Of a DNA stretch of 64,000 bases, positions 23,335 to 33,581 are shown piece after piece. Origin of the DNA: Fomes fomentarius. Its lineage: Eukaryota > Basidiomycota > Agaricomycetes > Polyporales > Polyporaceae. The first letter of the stretch is position 1. Every line of letters starts with the position of its first letter. A model generated the notes under the pieces. It did not search any database. It saw only the letters and a program-made list of their open reading frames with translations, and had not been told where the DNA came from. A program made the position numbers and the translations under genes. The stretch lies in NCBI GenBank assembly GCA_022606135.1, contig JABYQN010000004.1:2108001-2172000 (forward strand). Direction: 5' to 3'.

Positions 23335-25023
23335 TGAGTGGATACAGTGTGTGTGTGAGACGAGTGGTAGGACGGGAGATCGGTAACGAACGGGGGTCCT
23401 TTAGGACACCACTGAGTCTTCTATCCCTGCTGTGTCGAAGTGTTGTTATCAGTCATGGTCCGTTTGAGTAGGGCAAAGTGTACTACAGTCTTCTGGACAA
23501 AAGAAGTCCGAATATCCATCCCTGTGCAGAATAGAGTTGAATTGCTGTCGAATAGGATTGCATGCGCACACACCATTGCCAACAGACTCCCAGGTCGAAC
23601 GACAGCGTGGAGTCTGGACTCGGACTCCGACGAGGAATTCTCTGCGTTCAGGAGAGGCTTGCATCTGACTGGGGCTCTCCATACTTATAGCTAGCGCAAG
23701 CCTGAGGATTGCTTCGTGCATGGTTTGTGAGTAACATGCGGGGTCAGCCATCCGCGGGCGCCTCAGCCTGTCGTCATCGCTGTGAGGACCTGGATATGTA
23801 CTAGATACTCTTCTAATGCTCTCTTCTCAGATTCTTCCAACACTCAATCGAACTCTACTGAGTATAAGTATAAGACTGAACGTGAGAGCCCAGCTCTTCC
23901 TATGGCATCGGAGCCTCCCATAATCAAGATTCAAACTCATCAAGTTCTTGATTGTCTGCGGTTCTCGAACTCTGATACGGCGAGGGCGAGGCACGCCCGA
24001 GATGAGATGGGGGAATAATGTACCAGCTCGAAACTGAGGACCTGGGTCCCAGCTCGAGTGGCTTATGTATTGTTAGGCATAGGGGTGTAGTACAACCTAG
24101 ATAAGCATAGTAAGAGTCGGAGTGTGAATACATAAGAACAAGACTGTAATCGACGTAAGGATCGCTACTGACGCGCAATAACAATCGGTACTAATGGGCA
24201 TAGAGATCGATATCAAGGATCCAGGTACATAACAATCGGAACTAATGGATTCTTTATGTGTGTTTATTACTGACTAGACCGAAACCGTAACAAACTCACC
24301 GAGTAGTGACGAACGAAGCTCAGTCAACCTGAAACAGGTACTATTAGCTTCCCGTGATACGACGAGATCGTAGTTCACTTTCACGTACTTCTTCCACTAT
24401 GCATACTCTGAATTCATCACCACTCTTGTTCAGGCTCAGGATCGCCCAACGTAAACGTGCCTAGTGCGGTGCCGCATGGGGCTAGTACGCGTCTCGCACA
24501 TCGTTCTCGATGGTCAACTTGAACTCTTTGTCTGAATGTATCAAGCTTTCAAGTTCATAGAAGATCTGCCGCACAAGGAGATGATCCTCTCTCTGCGGAG
24601 GATCCATCAGTCCTTGAAGATTCCTACTTAGTATAGTAGGTTGGAAACCTCACGGTCCTCACCTCCCATGATATGTACCCAGTACATGCTTGGTTTCATG
24701 ATATAGTTTGATACCCCAAGCTACGAATAGACTCAACACTCCACCTTGCACAGAGCGACCCCGATGCCCGCGGATGGATGGTCAGAACTCTACAGGGCAT
24801 AGGAAGATGAGTTCTATGGCGATGCAGGGATTCGAGTCAATACTCGTCATGATGACGTTGATTCCTATAGAATCCGTTCCAGACACAGCTTACGGGGGCA
24901 TTGCGGGCCTACCAGCCATTGGGGGCTGCGTGGTGCGTATTTGGACAGAGGATCAGGCATGGCCTTGGAGCAACCGCAAGTCCGCATCCATTCCTACCGC
25001 CCTTTGAGACAGTGGTCTCGCCA
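23335..25023. other. Divergent intergenic region between DUF6533 genes A and B
   Basis: 1.7 kb containing both promoters. There is a short imperfect direct repeat (TAACAATCGG, one variable base, ACTAATGG) at about 24179 and 24228. No transposon ORF, RNA gene or exon can be supported. Confidence 0.4.
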
Positions 25024-27273
25024 ATGTCAGCGCAAGACGATACCGCGTCCGTCATTGAGGAGTACAGCTCTCTGTACGTATGAGTGCAGCCCAGAGTCTA
25101 GCGGACGTTTCGCTGATTACAGTGTCCTTACCTTCAACGACAACCTGAAGCTTCACGGGGAACTACGCCGGCTATGCAGCCCTAAGTAAGCGTCGAGCTC
25201 TGTGATCATATCATGCTCACCTGACCTGCCGATAGCTCTATTGGTGTATGACTACTTCCTCACCCTCCCGGCGGAAGTGAATCTGTTCTGGAAGAGAAGG
25301 CGGACGGGCGCAGCCGTCTTGTTCTTCGCGAATCGATACCTCTCGCTTTTGTATAACATTGCCAACAACACGAACAAGTTTGGAATTTTGACAAGTGCGG
25401 TGAGTTGCCATGCACTATGTTGATGACTCACAGACTAATCCAGAATACTTCAGAGGTGCGCCCTGGGTGCTCTGCTTGTGCATGGTATTATAGACTCACG
25501 ACCCGAATGATTGATGACGTCTCTAATTGCTATAGATGGATCAAGACAACCGTTGTTATCGGTCTGCTCGTATACACAACGTGGGCCGGTGAGTGTTGCT
25601 CATGCGGTCCTGATCAATAAAAAGGTGACAACCTTGTGACATAGGTGTATCCGGGTTGCGAGCTTATGCGCTGAGCCGAAACTGTCTTTTCTTCCCTGGT
25701 CTTCCTGCTCTATATGGTTGCTGCTGGAGTCAATGCCGTACGTCGTTCTGTTCATCCATTCTGGCAGACGGTGTGGTTTGACGTTGTGCGAACAGGTACA
25801 ACTCCACTCTATCACAGGCCTCGTGGTTCCACAGATCGGATGCCTTGGATCAGACTCGAGCAGTCTTCGAGCTGTTACTGGGTGCGTTTGCGAAGTCATC
25901 TGTGCGTTGATTTTGTTGACTGCAGTGTGCCTCAGAGCAATCACAATGGCCTATGTCGAGCTCTGTGAAGTCTAAGAGACACCAGAGCTCGACACAGCAA
26001 CTGTCTACGGCGCAGGAGCGCGTGGGAACGAACTGTACAGTACTTCCAAACATGGGAATCAACAAAACATACAAAAGCGCTCAAAGAAAAATTCATGGAG
26101 GGCACAGGAGTCAATGCACGGGCTAGCGCTCTTAACCGAGGCGCGGGGCGCCCATCGCGACCCTGTGTGAATATTTGCACAGCCACAGGTCGAATAGGGA
26201 AGGAGGGAAAAATTGGCGAAGATAATGGTGCAGTGAAGGAATTAGGGAATGTGTGGAAGGCTGAATGAAAACAAACCATGGACTTGGCTAGGGCACAAGA
26301 CCCATGAGGTCCAACAGATTTTGGATCATTGGTTGGAGTGCTGAAGGCCTCACTGCAGTTGTAAGTATGGAAAATGCCATCCATCGTTCGGGACCCACTG
26401 ACTGGGTCCCTGCGCTACAGTCGTGATCACGTCCCGATCGTCGTTCATCATCGCAGACACCCTCCTCGTCGCCATCACTTGGGCGACTCTGTACAGGCGC
26501 GGTGAATCGTTCCGCAAACATTCCCTGGTTTATGTGCTCGTGCGAGATGGTATGTAGAGTTCACTTCATCCTTGTCGTATTCATGTGCGAACGCGCGTGG
26601 CTGAACCGTCGAGTGACTGCTTACAGGAACCATCTACTTCATGCGAGTTTCTGCTCTTTTGATTGTATTCGCGGTGACTGATCTGGTTCATAGGTGCTTG
26701 CTGGTGATAAACGTCTTGCATCTCGTCCTGACGCTTCTCTCGGTACGTACAGCTGCTGCGTCTCACTGCCGGCTCAATGCTCACCCGGAGACGTTTGAAT
26801 CGCTAGCTCGCAACTGTGGCGGGCGAAGACACGAGCGACGTGACCATCTTCACAGACCCGTGCGTAGTTCGACCTGTTCTCACCGCGCCGTGCTTGTCTC
26901 CGAGTCCAGACACTTATCTGTCCCCGCTGTCTTCCACAGCCTGACATCCGTCCTCATATCGCGCTTCTTGCTCAGCCTCCAAGCGGTCGACAGGCGGGCC
27001 GTTTGTCTCGACTCGCAGACGAGCTCGCAGGGTGGTGAGGAGTCGAGGGTCAATAGCACCCTGGTGTTCAATGAACGCGTAATCGGCTCGCTGGGCTCGT
27101 CCGTCGTTCACGATACACGCACGACTGAGGGCGATGAGGACGATGTGGAGGTTATAGAAGAGAAGAAACCCGGCCGTAGTACTGAGCTAGGGGAAGTTTC
27201 GCAAGAGTCGGCGCCGTCCGGGGGCAGCGAGCGAGCGATGGAAAACTTCGCAGCTGCCGTGCCGGGGAAGTGA
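25024..27273 (+). CDS. DUF6533 multi-pass membrane protein, gene B (carries an insertion)
   Basis: Start MSAQDDTASVIEEYSSL (ATG 25024) with a GTACGT donor. Exon 2 ends GNYAGYAAL and joins LLVYDYFLTLPAEVNLFWKR, then RRTGAAVLFFANRYLSLLYN, the DUF6533 block. Further exons give VITSRSSFIIADTLLVAITW and TLYRRGESFRKHSLVYVLVR (26421-26550), LLVINVLHLVLTLLS (26700-26740) and the C-terminal block SVLISRFLLSLQAVDRRAVC, FNERVIGSLGSSVVHDT and an acidic tail. The span is about 500 bp longer than its paralogues because of extra DNA at about 25955-26410 (see findings). If that DNA is not spliced out, the gene is broken. Confidence 0.7.
25955..26410. other. Hairpin-bounded insertion inside DUF6533 gene B
   Basis: Relative to gene D, extra DNA separates the exon that ends near the GIGC motif from the VITSRSS exon. 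It begins at a perfect 11-bp inverted repeat (25955-25965 and 25983-25993) and ends at an 8-bp one (26390-26397 and 26403-26410). An in-frame stop (TAA, 25973) lies within the first hairpin. No transposase ORF is present. It may be a small non-autonomous element or an expanded intron. Confidence 0.4.
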
Positions 27274-27478
27274 AGGAAGGGGAGCCTCGAGGACAGACCG
27301 AGCAAAGACGAAAACTGAAGAGCACCGTTGGCTGCCGCGTCTGTACTTCTGAAATGGTTCCCAGGTTCGAGATGTCGTAGATTATCCCGGAAAGATCTGC
27401 GGCGTTACAACGTGCACAACACCACGCGGCGCAACATGCGTTCAGCCGCGGAAGAAAGACTGAGGCTGCTATTCATTA

Positions 27479-28400
27479 TCACCTATCTTCCATGATGATA
27501 TCTCTGTCCCTGTCGTCAGGGACTCCACTAGGCTTCGAACCCACTTCCATCGCACCGACGAGCGCCACAGTGCGCTCTTTTACAGCAGCCTTCATCTCCT
27601 TGTGGATGGTCTGGCCCGCCTCGCACGCGAGCTCGAACAGTTCCCGGAAGCGGTCAGCGTGCAGTCGGGTCTCCATCGTGACGAGAGTGACTTTGCGCGT
27701 CCGAGGCATGACGGCGACCGTCATGTGCGGCACGTCGTTTTCCTCTAGCGTGGTGAGATCGAGGAGGGGCTCGGTCGAGTACACGCCGCCGGTGACGGCG
27801 CACACGAAGTCTAGTAAGGGTACCCCTGCGGTGACGAGGGCGAGGGTGGTGGCGTTGATGCAGGCGGGGAGGAGGGAGCCGTCTTGCTGGAGGACGTGGA
27901 CGTAGATGTCGATCTGGGAGCGCGGATAGAGCGTGGTTTGGACGACGGGCTCGAAGGTGGAGGCAATCATGGAGGCAAGCTCAAGTATTCGTCTGTGTGT
28001 TTGTATCGCGTGAGCAGGGCATATGCCCCAAAGTTGGTGGACAATGGAGGAGAGGTGGATAACCTCACCTGTCTGCACGCGAACGCTTACGGCGATCGCC
28101 TGTGCTGAAGGGGGCGACGCTGATCTCGACGTTGATGACGGCGCGGTCGTGCAGCGTCTGGGAGCGCATTTTTGCCTCGCGTGGGCCGAAGACGGTGACG
28201 AGGACGTTGGTGAGGCCGTGGGTGACAGTGGCAGAGCCGTCCGCGGAGGCTTGTTGGGAGAGGTCGATGGTGATGTCGCGCAGCTCGTACTGCTTGCGGC
28301 CATCCGAGCGGAAGCCGCCGTCATTCAAAATCTCTATCCTGGAGCTCTGAGAAGTTGTGAATGATGTTCAGTGTCGGAATGAGGGCAAGAGACTGACCAT
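27479..28400 (-). CDS. Exosome subunit RRP41/SKI6 (RNase PH fold)
   Basis: RNase PH-type ring subunit of the RNA exosome. Inferred exon 1 is the ATG alone (28398-28400) before a GTCAGT donor; after a 51-bp intron comes SSRIEILNDGGFRSDGRKQY. The body shows ATVTHGLTNVLVTVFGPREA, INVEISVAPFSTGDRRKR and, after a second intron, RILELASMIASTFEPVVQTT. LYPRSQIDIYVHVLQQDGS, LLPACINATTLALVTAGVPL and FVCAVTGGVYSTEPLLDLT follow. In eukaryotes RRP41 is catalytically inert and structural, pairing with RRP45. Its start lies 198 bp from that of the divergent NAPRT gene. Confidence 0.94.
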
Positions 28401-28598
28401 CGTCGCTCAAGACAACTTAGCCAAGTGCGAAGCGCCCTGAGAGAGGAAGTTGTTCTTGAGATCCGGGATCGGGTGTTGATGACGCAATCGGCTGCGAGTG
28501 GAAATATCCGAAACATGATATGCAGCAGGAGCCTGAGCGAACTCGTTCCGATAAATACTATCCCCTGCGATACACTCAAGGCCACTTTCTACCTCGAC
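28401..28598. promoter_or_regulatory. Divergent promoter, RRP41 / NAPRT
   Basis: 198 bp between divergent start codons. No TATA box is evident. Confidence 0.45.
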
Positions 28599-30507
28599 AT
28601 GGCTGCTGACCGCGAACGACTAATTCTTCCAGCGTCCCTGCTTGACACCGATCTCTACAAGGTAGCCCTGTCGTTATCCATTTTTCCTTTTAGCCATTCC
28701 GCATCCTCGTATAATATTGACTCCGCCTGCCCCAGTTTTCGATGCAGCAAGCTGTGCTCCAGCATTTCCCCCGCATCGAGGGCACATACAGATTCACCCA
28801 CCGCGACAAGGATGTCTCCTTCACTCGCGAGTGCTTCGATGATTTCAAGCGATCTGCCGCCCGTGAGTCTTTCCGGCACGCGACCTAGGATCGCTACAAC
28901 AATAATGGTTCACACGACGAACCATTCTCATATCCAGAATTTGGCCAGCTGAGGCTCGCTCCGGACGAGCGCGCATGGCTCGAGAAAACCTGCCCGTATC
29001 TCAAGCCTGAATACCTCGACTATCTCGAGGCGTACCGGTTCAAGCCAGAGCAGCTTCGCATCTCGTTCGAACCCATCCCGGAGGACGAGGAGAAGAACGC
29101 GCGAAATGACCCGAGCGCGCGGGGGAACATCCACATCGACGCCCTTGGCCCATGGGAGGAGACGATCCTCTGGGAGGTCCCGCTCATGGCGTGCCTCAGT
29201 GAGATCTACTTTACCACGACCGACCGCGATTGGGACTACGAGGGACAGTTTGGTGCGTGTATGAAATGCGATCGGTTCTCGCGTGCGATGTGATAGACTG
29301 AATACCTCGGTCGTGGCCTGATGTAGAGGCCGCATACGAGAAAGCGACGACGCTCTTGGAGGCAGGCTGCACGTTCAGCGAGTTTGGCACGCGCCGAAGA
29401 CGGTCGCTTCGTACCCAGCGGCTCGTCATGGAGGCCATCTTGAAAGCTGCGACAGATAACCCCGGCAGCGGTACTGTAAACGGGACTAGTAACGTAACGG
29501 TCCAATCGCGACTCGTGCCCTAACACCGCTAAATCATATGCACTCAGCTGTTCTTCGCAAAGGAGTTCGGCGTCGCACCCGTTGGAACCATTGCTCAGTA
29601 GGTACACCGTCAATCTGAACATATCTAGTGACTGAGAGAGGCGTGTTTCACAGCGAGTGGTTCATGGGCGTACGTATCGACTCATGATCACAACCAGGAC
29701 GCTGACGTTGTCCCCTACACCTACAGGTAGGGGCACTCACGGGATACTCACACGCAAACGCGACAGCACTCGAGCTCTGGGAGAAGACATACCCCAACGT
29801 CTTGCAGATCGCCCTCACCGACACTTTCTCGACGGAGGCCTTCTACAAGGTGAGCAACGCCATCCATCCCCTCCCTGCCACTCACCGTTCCAGTTCTATC
29901 TTGCCCAATTCTGACGAGCGACGACAGGACTTCCTAGCGAACCCGCACTTCGCCCAGCAGTGGACGGGTCTGCGCCAAGACTCGGGCGACCCGTACGTCT
30001 TCGCGCCGCGCGCGAAGCAGATCTACGAGCGGCTCGGCGTGGACCACACCAAGAAGACGATCATCTTCTCGGACGCGCTGGATGTGGAGAAGAGCCTGAG
30101 GCTCAAGAAGCAGTCCGACGAGCTCGGGTTCAAGTGTGCGTGACCCTCGTTCATTCTTGCCGAGTGGGATTGTGGGGCTGGGACTGAGGGCGGATGGTTG
30201 TCGGTTGTGCGATGCAGGCGCGTTCGGGATCGGGACGTCGCTGTCGAACGACTTTAGGAAGACGTCGAGCGGCGGGAAGGCGAAGAGCCGTGCACTGAAC
30301 ATGGTGATCAAGCTGTCGTCCGTGGACGGGAAGCCCACAGTGAAAATCAGCGACGATATCACCAAGGTCAATCTACTTTCGCACTCTTAAATATCGACAA
30401 TCGCACTGATGTAGACACTGCAGAATACCGGAGACTACGAGACCGTGAAACGGGTCAAAGAGATCTTCGACATTCCATTAACGAGCGAGGATCGCACCGT
30501 TTCGTAG
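28599..30507 (+). CDS. Nicotinate phosphoribosyltransferase (NAPRT/Npt1)
   Basis: First enzyme of the Preiss-Handler NAD+ salvage pathway: nicotinate plus PRPP gives nicotinate mononucleotide. Exon 1 MAADRERLILPASLLDTDLY joins FSMQQAVLQHFPRIEGTYRF, then THRDKDVSFT. Further exons give APDERAWLEKTCPYLKPEYL, GPWEETILWEVPLMACLSEI, CTFSEFGTRRRRSLRTQRLV, FGVAPVGTIAHEWFMGVGAL, LQIALTDTFSTEAFYK, LRQDSGDPYVFAPRAKQIYE, IIFSDALDVEKSLRLKKQSD and FGIGTSLSNDF, the family's active-site and PRPP-binding loops in order. The stop is at 30505. There are about nine introns, and the length is normal for the fungal enzyme. Confidence 0.94.
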
Positions 30508-30683
30508 AGCAAGTCTACGTGTATAGAAGGCAAGTAGAACATACTCATTGTATCAAGAAGCCCGGTCATTCGTGCGTCGATCAAGTTGCGATAAATTACC
30601 GATGTGAATCCTACACAACCATAGTCCAAACTCGAGAGCACGCAGCGTCTATACGTAGATTGTGAGAGCGACAGTTGAGCACC

Positions 30684-31613
30684 TCAGAAGATGGCATGAA
30701 CGATGCCACTGCCGATGGCGGCACCTATGAAGACATGTAAGCTCCGATGCACGCACTGTTCATACGCAAGTAGGACGTACCAGCACCGAAACCGACACCA
30801 CCTGCGGCCGAGTTGGCCATGGTGCTGCCAAGCTTGCCAAACTTGTTCTTCTTGGGGGCCTCCTGGGCTGGAGGGGCGGGTGCTTGAACAGGCGCAGGAG
30901 GGGCAGGCGCGTAGCTGGCGTGGTAGGCGGGTGCCTTCTCGGGAACGCCGTAAGGCTGGGGCGGGGAGTAGTACGACGTCGGGCCGGCGACGGGCATGGG
31001 GGGCATGGACATGGGAGAAGCGGCGGGAGGGAAGGGAGAGGCTCCGGAGGGGATCTTCTCGACATGGTTGGAGGGGAAGAGACCCTGCCTGCCTCTGCAC
31101 TTGCCCGTCCACCAGTCAGTGTTTGTCTCGTCGATGATCTCGATGGTCTCGCCGGGGGAGAAGGCTAGGTCGTTCGGTTCCTGTTTGTCATCGCGGACGA
31201 GGGAGAAGAGAAAAAAAGAATGAGCAAGGGGAGCAGGGGGAGCAAGGGGGAAGCGGGAGCGGGAGGGTCAGCAGAAGAGGATAAGCCGGACTCACCCTGC
31301 CATCCTCATTGTAAGCCCAGATGGCGCGCGCCTTCTGGACGTTGCTGGCCCTCGAGGGCGGGGGCGGAGGGATGTTGCGGCGCACGGAATCGGTGCGCGC
31401 AGGCCCAACAGAGAGATTGTTGACCGCAGGCGTGAGGTTGTCCACAGATGGGCTGGGAGAGGGAGCTTGGGAGAGGCGGGTGAGGAGCTCGGCGGCGTCG
31501 GTGGGAGTGATGTAGTTCTGGGCGGCGAGGAAAGAGATGTTCTGCTGTGTCTGGGAGAGGACGTGGGCGAGGAGCGCGGCGGATTGGGGGTCTGAGGGCG
31601 TCGAGACGGGCAT
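30684..31613 (-). CDS. SH3-domain protein (Lsb1/Lsb2(Pin3)-like)
   Basis: The N-terminal region (MPVSTPSDPQSAALLAHVLS, then an FLAAQNYITPTDAAELLTRL helix) resembles the N-terminus of yeast Lsb1/Lsb2, which bind the WASP homologue Las17. The SH3 domain spans two exons: QKARAIWAYNEDGQEPNDLA, FSPGETIEIIDETNTDWWTG and KCRGRQGLFPSNHVEKI, with the ALYDY-like, WW and PSNYV-type positions intact. A Pro/Ala/Tyr-rich tail follows, then KKNKFGKLGSTMANSAAGGV and, after a last intron, GAAIGSGIVHAIF, a glycine-rich hydrophobic end seen in related fungal proteins. A role in actin patches or endocytosis is inferred from the family. Confidence 0.85.
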
Positions 31614-31777
31614 CGTGATCGTCGTTTGTGGGTGAGTTCTGACTGCTCACAAAGCGCAAGTCTGGGTCTGTGTTCGGCAGGCTGCGCGAGATCTGAGACT
31701 GAGCGCGGCTAGATCGAGATCGGCTCTTCATCTTGCTCCCTCCTCCTCCTAGTAGACTCCTCCTCGTACCCTGCAAA
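31614..31777. promoter_or_regulatory. Divergent promoter, SH3 gene / pICln
   Basis: 164 bp between start codons on opposite strands, the shortest divergent promoter here. A pyrimidine-rich tract runs up to the pICln ATG. Confidence 0.45.
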
Positions 31778-32724
31778 ATGCCCATCACCCTCGTCTCCTC
31801 GCTCCCAAAACACATCTCTCCGGAGGAACACCAAAAGCTTGTCGCCTCGACCCCCGCCTCCTTCGCAGACATCCCGCCCGTTCTCCGCCACAGGCAGGAC
31901 AACGTCTCGGCCACTCTCGACCCCCCACTCGATGGCTTCTCGACAGAGGACGCGGCCAACGGCTCCCTATACGTGATCGAGAGGTGCGCGCGCACATTCA
32001 TGTTCGTATCCCGCCTAATCTTGTCCCCAGCGCACTTGTCTTCCTCTCCGTGACCGGACGCGGCTTCCAACTCGACTACCCGTCCATAACCCTCCATGCC
32101 ATCTCACGCGCAGAGTCCGGCCCGACCATCTACTGCCAACTTGACGAGCCCTCTGCGCCAGAAGAAGAGGACGAGGACGCGACGGCCATGCGCGAGCTCG
32201 TGATCGTCCCAAAAGACCCCTCCTCTCGTACGTCTCGTCTCTCCATCCTTCGAAAGCCCGACTCTCACACGGCGTTACAGTCGAGCCCATCTTCGAGAGC
32301 CTGTCCTTGTGCGCATCCCTGCACCCGGACCCCAACGACGAGAACGACATGGACGACGACAACGACGCATTCGTCGACCCAGGCGAATTCGACACCTTCA
32401 ACGGCGACGCGGACGAGGAGCTCAGCGAAGTCGGGAAAGTGCGCAGCGATTTCCTCAATAATAGCCGCTTCAATCCGTATTAGACTACGCACGCCAACCA
32501 ATCTTTTTCCCCCCCCTCTTCTTGTGCTTTCCGTGCATCCCCTTGTTTTGCAGGCCGCGCTCGCGCATCTCGAGAGCATCATCTACGACCCGTTCGACAA
32601 GTCTGCGGAGCAGTTCGAAGACGCTCAGACGGATCAGGCTCGCAGCGAGAGTCATAATCAGGACGCGGCGGTCGATGCGACGGATCCGAAGGAACAGGAG
32701 GAGCAAAAGGCGGACGCGGTTTGA
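31778..32724 (+). CDS. Methylosome subunit pICln (CLNS1A family)
   Basis: Assembly chaperone that delivers Sm proteins to the PRMT5 methylosome; its fold is PH-like. MPITLVSSLPKHISPEEHQK starts at 31778. The core strands give NGSLYVIE, then after an intron SALVFLSVTGRGFQLDYPSI and TLHAISRA, the family's best-conserved stretch. TIYCQLDEPS and an acidic segment (EEEDEDATAMRELVIVP) follow, then VEPIFESLSLCASLHPDPND, LAHLESIIYDPF and an acidic C-terminus, all usual for pICln. Four exons are inferred. It fits the splicing/snRNP theme of the window. Confidence 0.9.
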
Positions 32725-32757
32725 CGCGTGCCGTTAGAAGAATCCGAGTTCAAGACT

Positions 32758-32850
32758 CCATAGCCACACGAGGTATCAGAGGTCATGGAAAATTCCCTTG
32801 TCAATGTAGCCTTTGCTAGGGACACAGTAATACACGGTGTTTCGGTCGGA
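32758..32850. repeat. Diverged direct repeat, copy alpha
   Basis: About 93 bp, similar by eye at roughly 80% to 33415-33510, with an identical 26-bp core at 32810-32835. It lies between the converging 3' ends of pICln and RPB10. Confidence 0.8.
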
Positions 32851-33246
32851 CTAGATCCGCTCTTTGTCTTGTTTCCTCTCGTTGGCTATCAGAAAAAAAG
32901 GTGAGAGCCGGTGAAGGATGGGGAAGAACGGGGGGCACGTACGGTTGTATTGTAAAAGCTTCTCGATGAGGTCTACGTGGGTAAGGACCATGCGACGACA
33001 GCAGTAGCGCTTCAACTGCAACTGGTCCAAGGCATCACTGCAAAGCAGATTAGAGTCAAGGTGGAAGAAACTCGAAAAAACGTACCCCTCGGTGACGTCC
33101 TTGGACAACAGGTCCAAGTATGCATTCCATTTATCTCCGATGACCTTCCCGCAGGAGAAACAACGCACTGGGATGATCTGAGGCAACAGGTTGCATGAGC
33201 ACGAGCAAGACTAGAGCAGCAGAGCGCGCGAGGACAAGCATACCAT
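32851..33246 (-). CDS. RNA polymerases I/II/III shared subunit RPB10 (RPABC5)
   Basis: Small zinc-binding subunit of all three nuclear RNA polymerases. The invariant N-terminus [12 protein letters not shown] is obtained only if exon 1 is the ATG at 33244-33246 with a GTATGC donor and the next exon starts at ATCATCCC after [46 protein letters not shown] and [11 protein letters not shown] follow, with the CxxC..CC zinc ligands (CFSC, YCCRR). The last intron leads to [11 protein letters not shown] and a stop at 32851. The usual end is short (PLEK-like), so this tail is a few residues longer and more charged than normal. Confidence 0.92.
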
Positions 33247-33581
33247 CCTGGTTGAAGCAGAAGGCAAGCCTGAGGACCTCAAGCGGGCCGCACATGCAAC
33301 TTGTGGCGCAAAATGTGACGGGAGTGCGTGACACACGCGACGTGACAAGACGCGAGCGCAGTTATTTCCGAGTTCATCATCGGACCAAGAGGCGGACGAG
33401 GCTCGTTCACGATTTTAGCCACACGACGAGGTCTCAGAGGCCATAGAAAATCTCTCCTCGTCACTGTTGCCTTTGCTAGGGACACAGTAATACATGGTCT
33501 TTCGATCACAGGATCCTCAAACTCTACTGGAACCCCAAGTACAAATCGACCTAGCCGAGCCAAAACACCAGTCACCAGCCA
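33247..33581. other. RPB10 promoter and NUP159 3' flank
   Basis: 335 bp between two minus-strand genes. It contains repeat copy beta (33415-33510), which lies 70-170 bp past the NUP159 stop. Confidence 0.5.
33415..33510. repeat. Diverged direct repeat, copy beta
   Basis: Counterpart of 32758-32850 in the same orientation; the identical 26-bp core is at 33470-33495. The flanks on both sides are unrelated. Confidence 0.8.

Noticed and set aside
27520..27545. GGCTTCGAACCCAC resembling a tRNA B-box
   Set aside because: It lies inside RRP41 coding sequence, and no matching A-box or acceptor stem can be formed nearby. No complete tRNA was recognised anywhere in the window.
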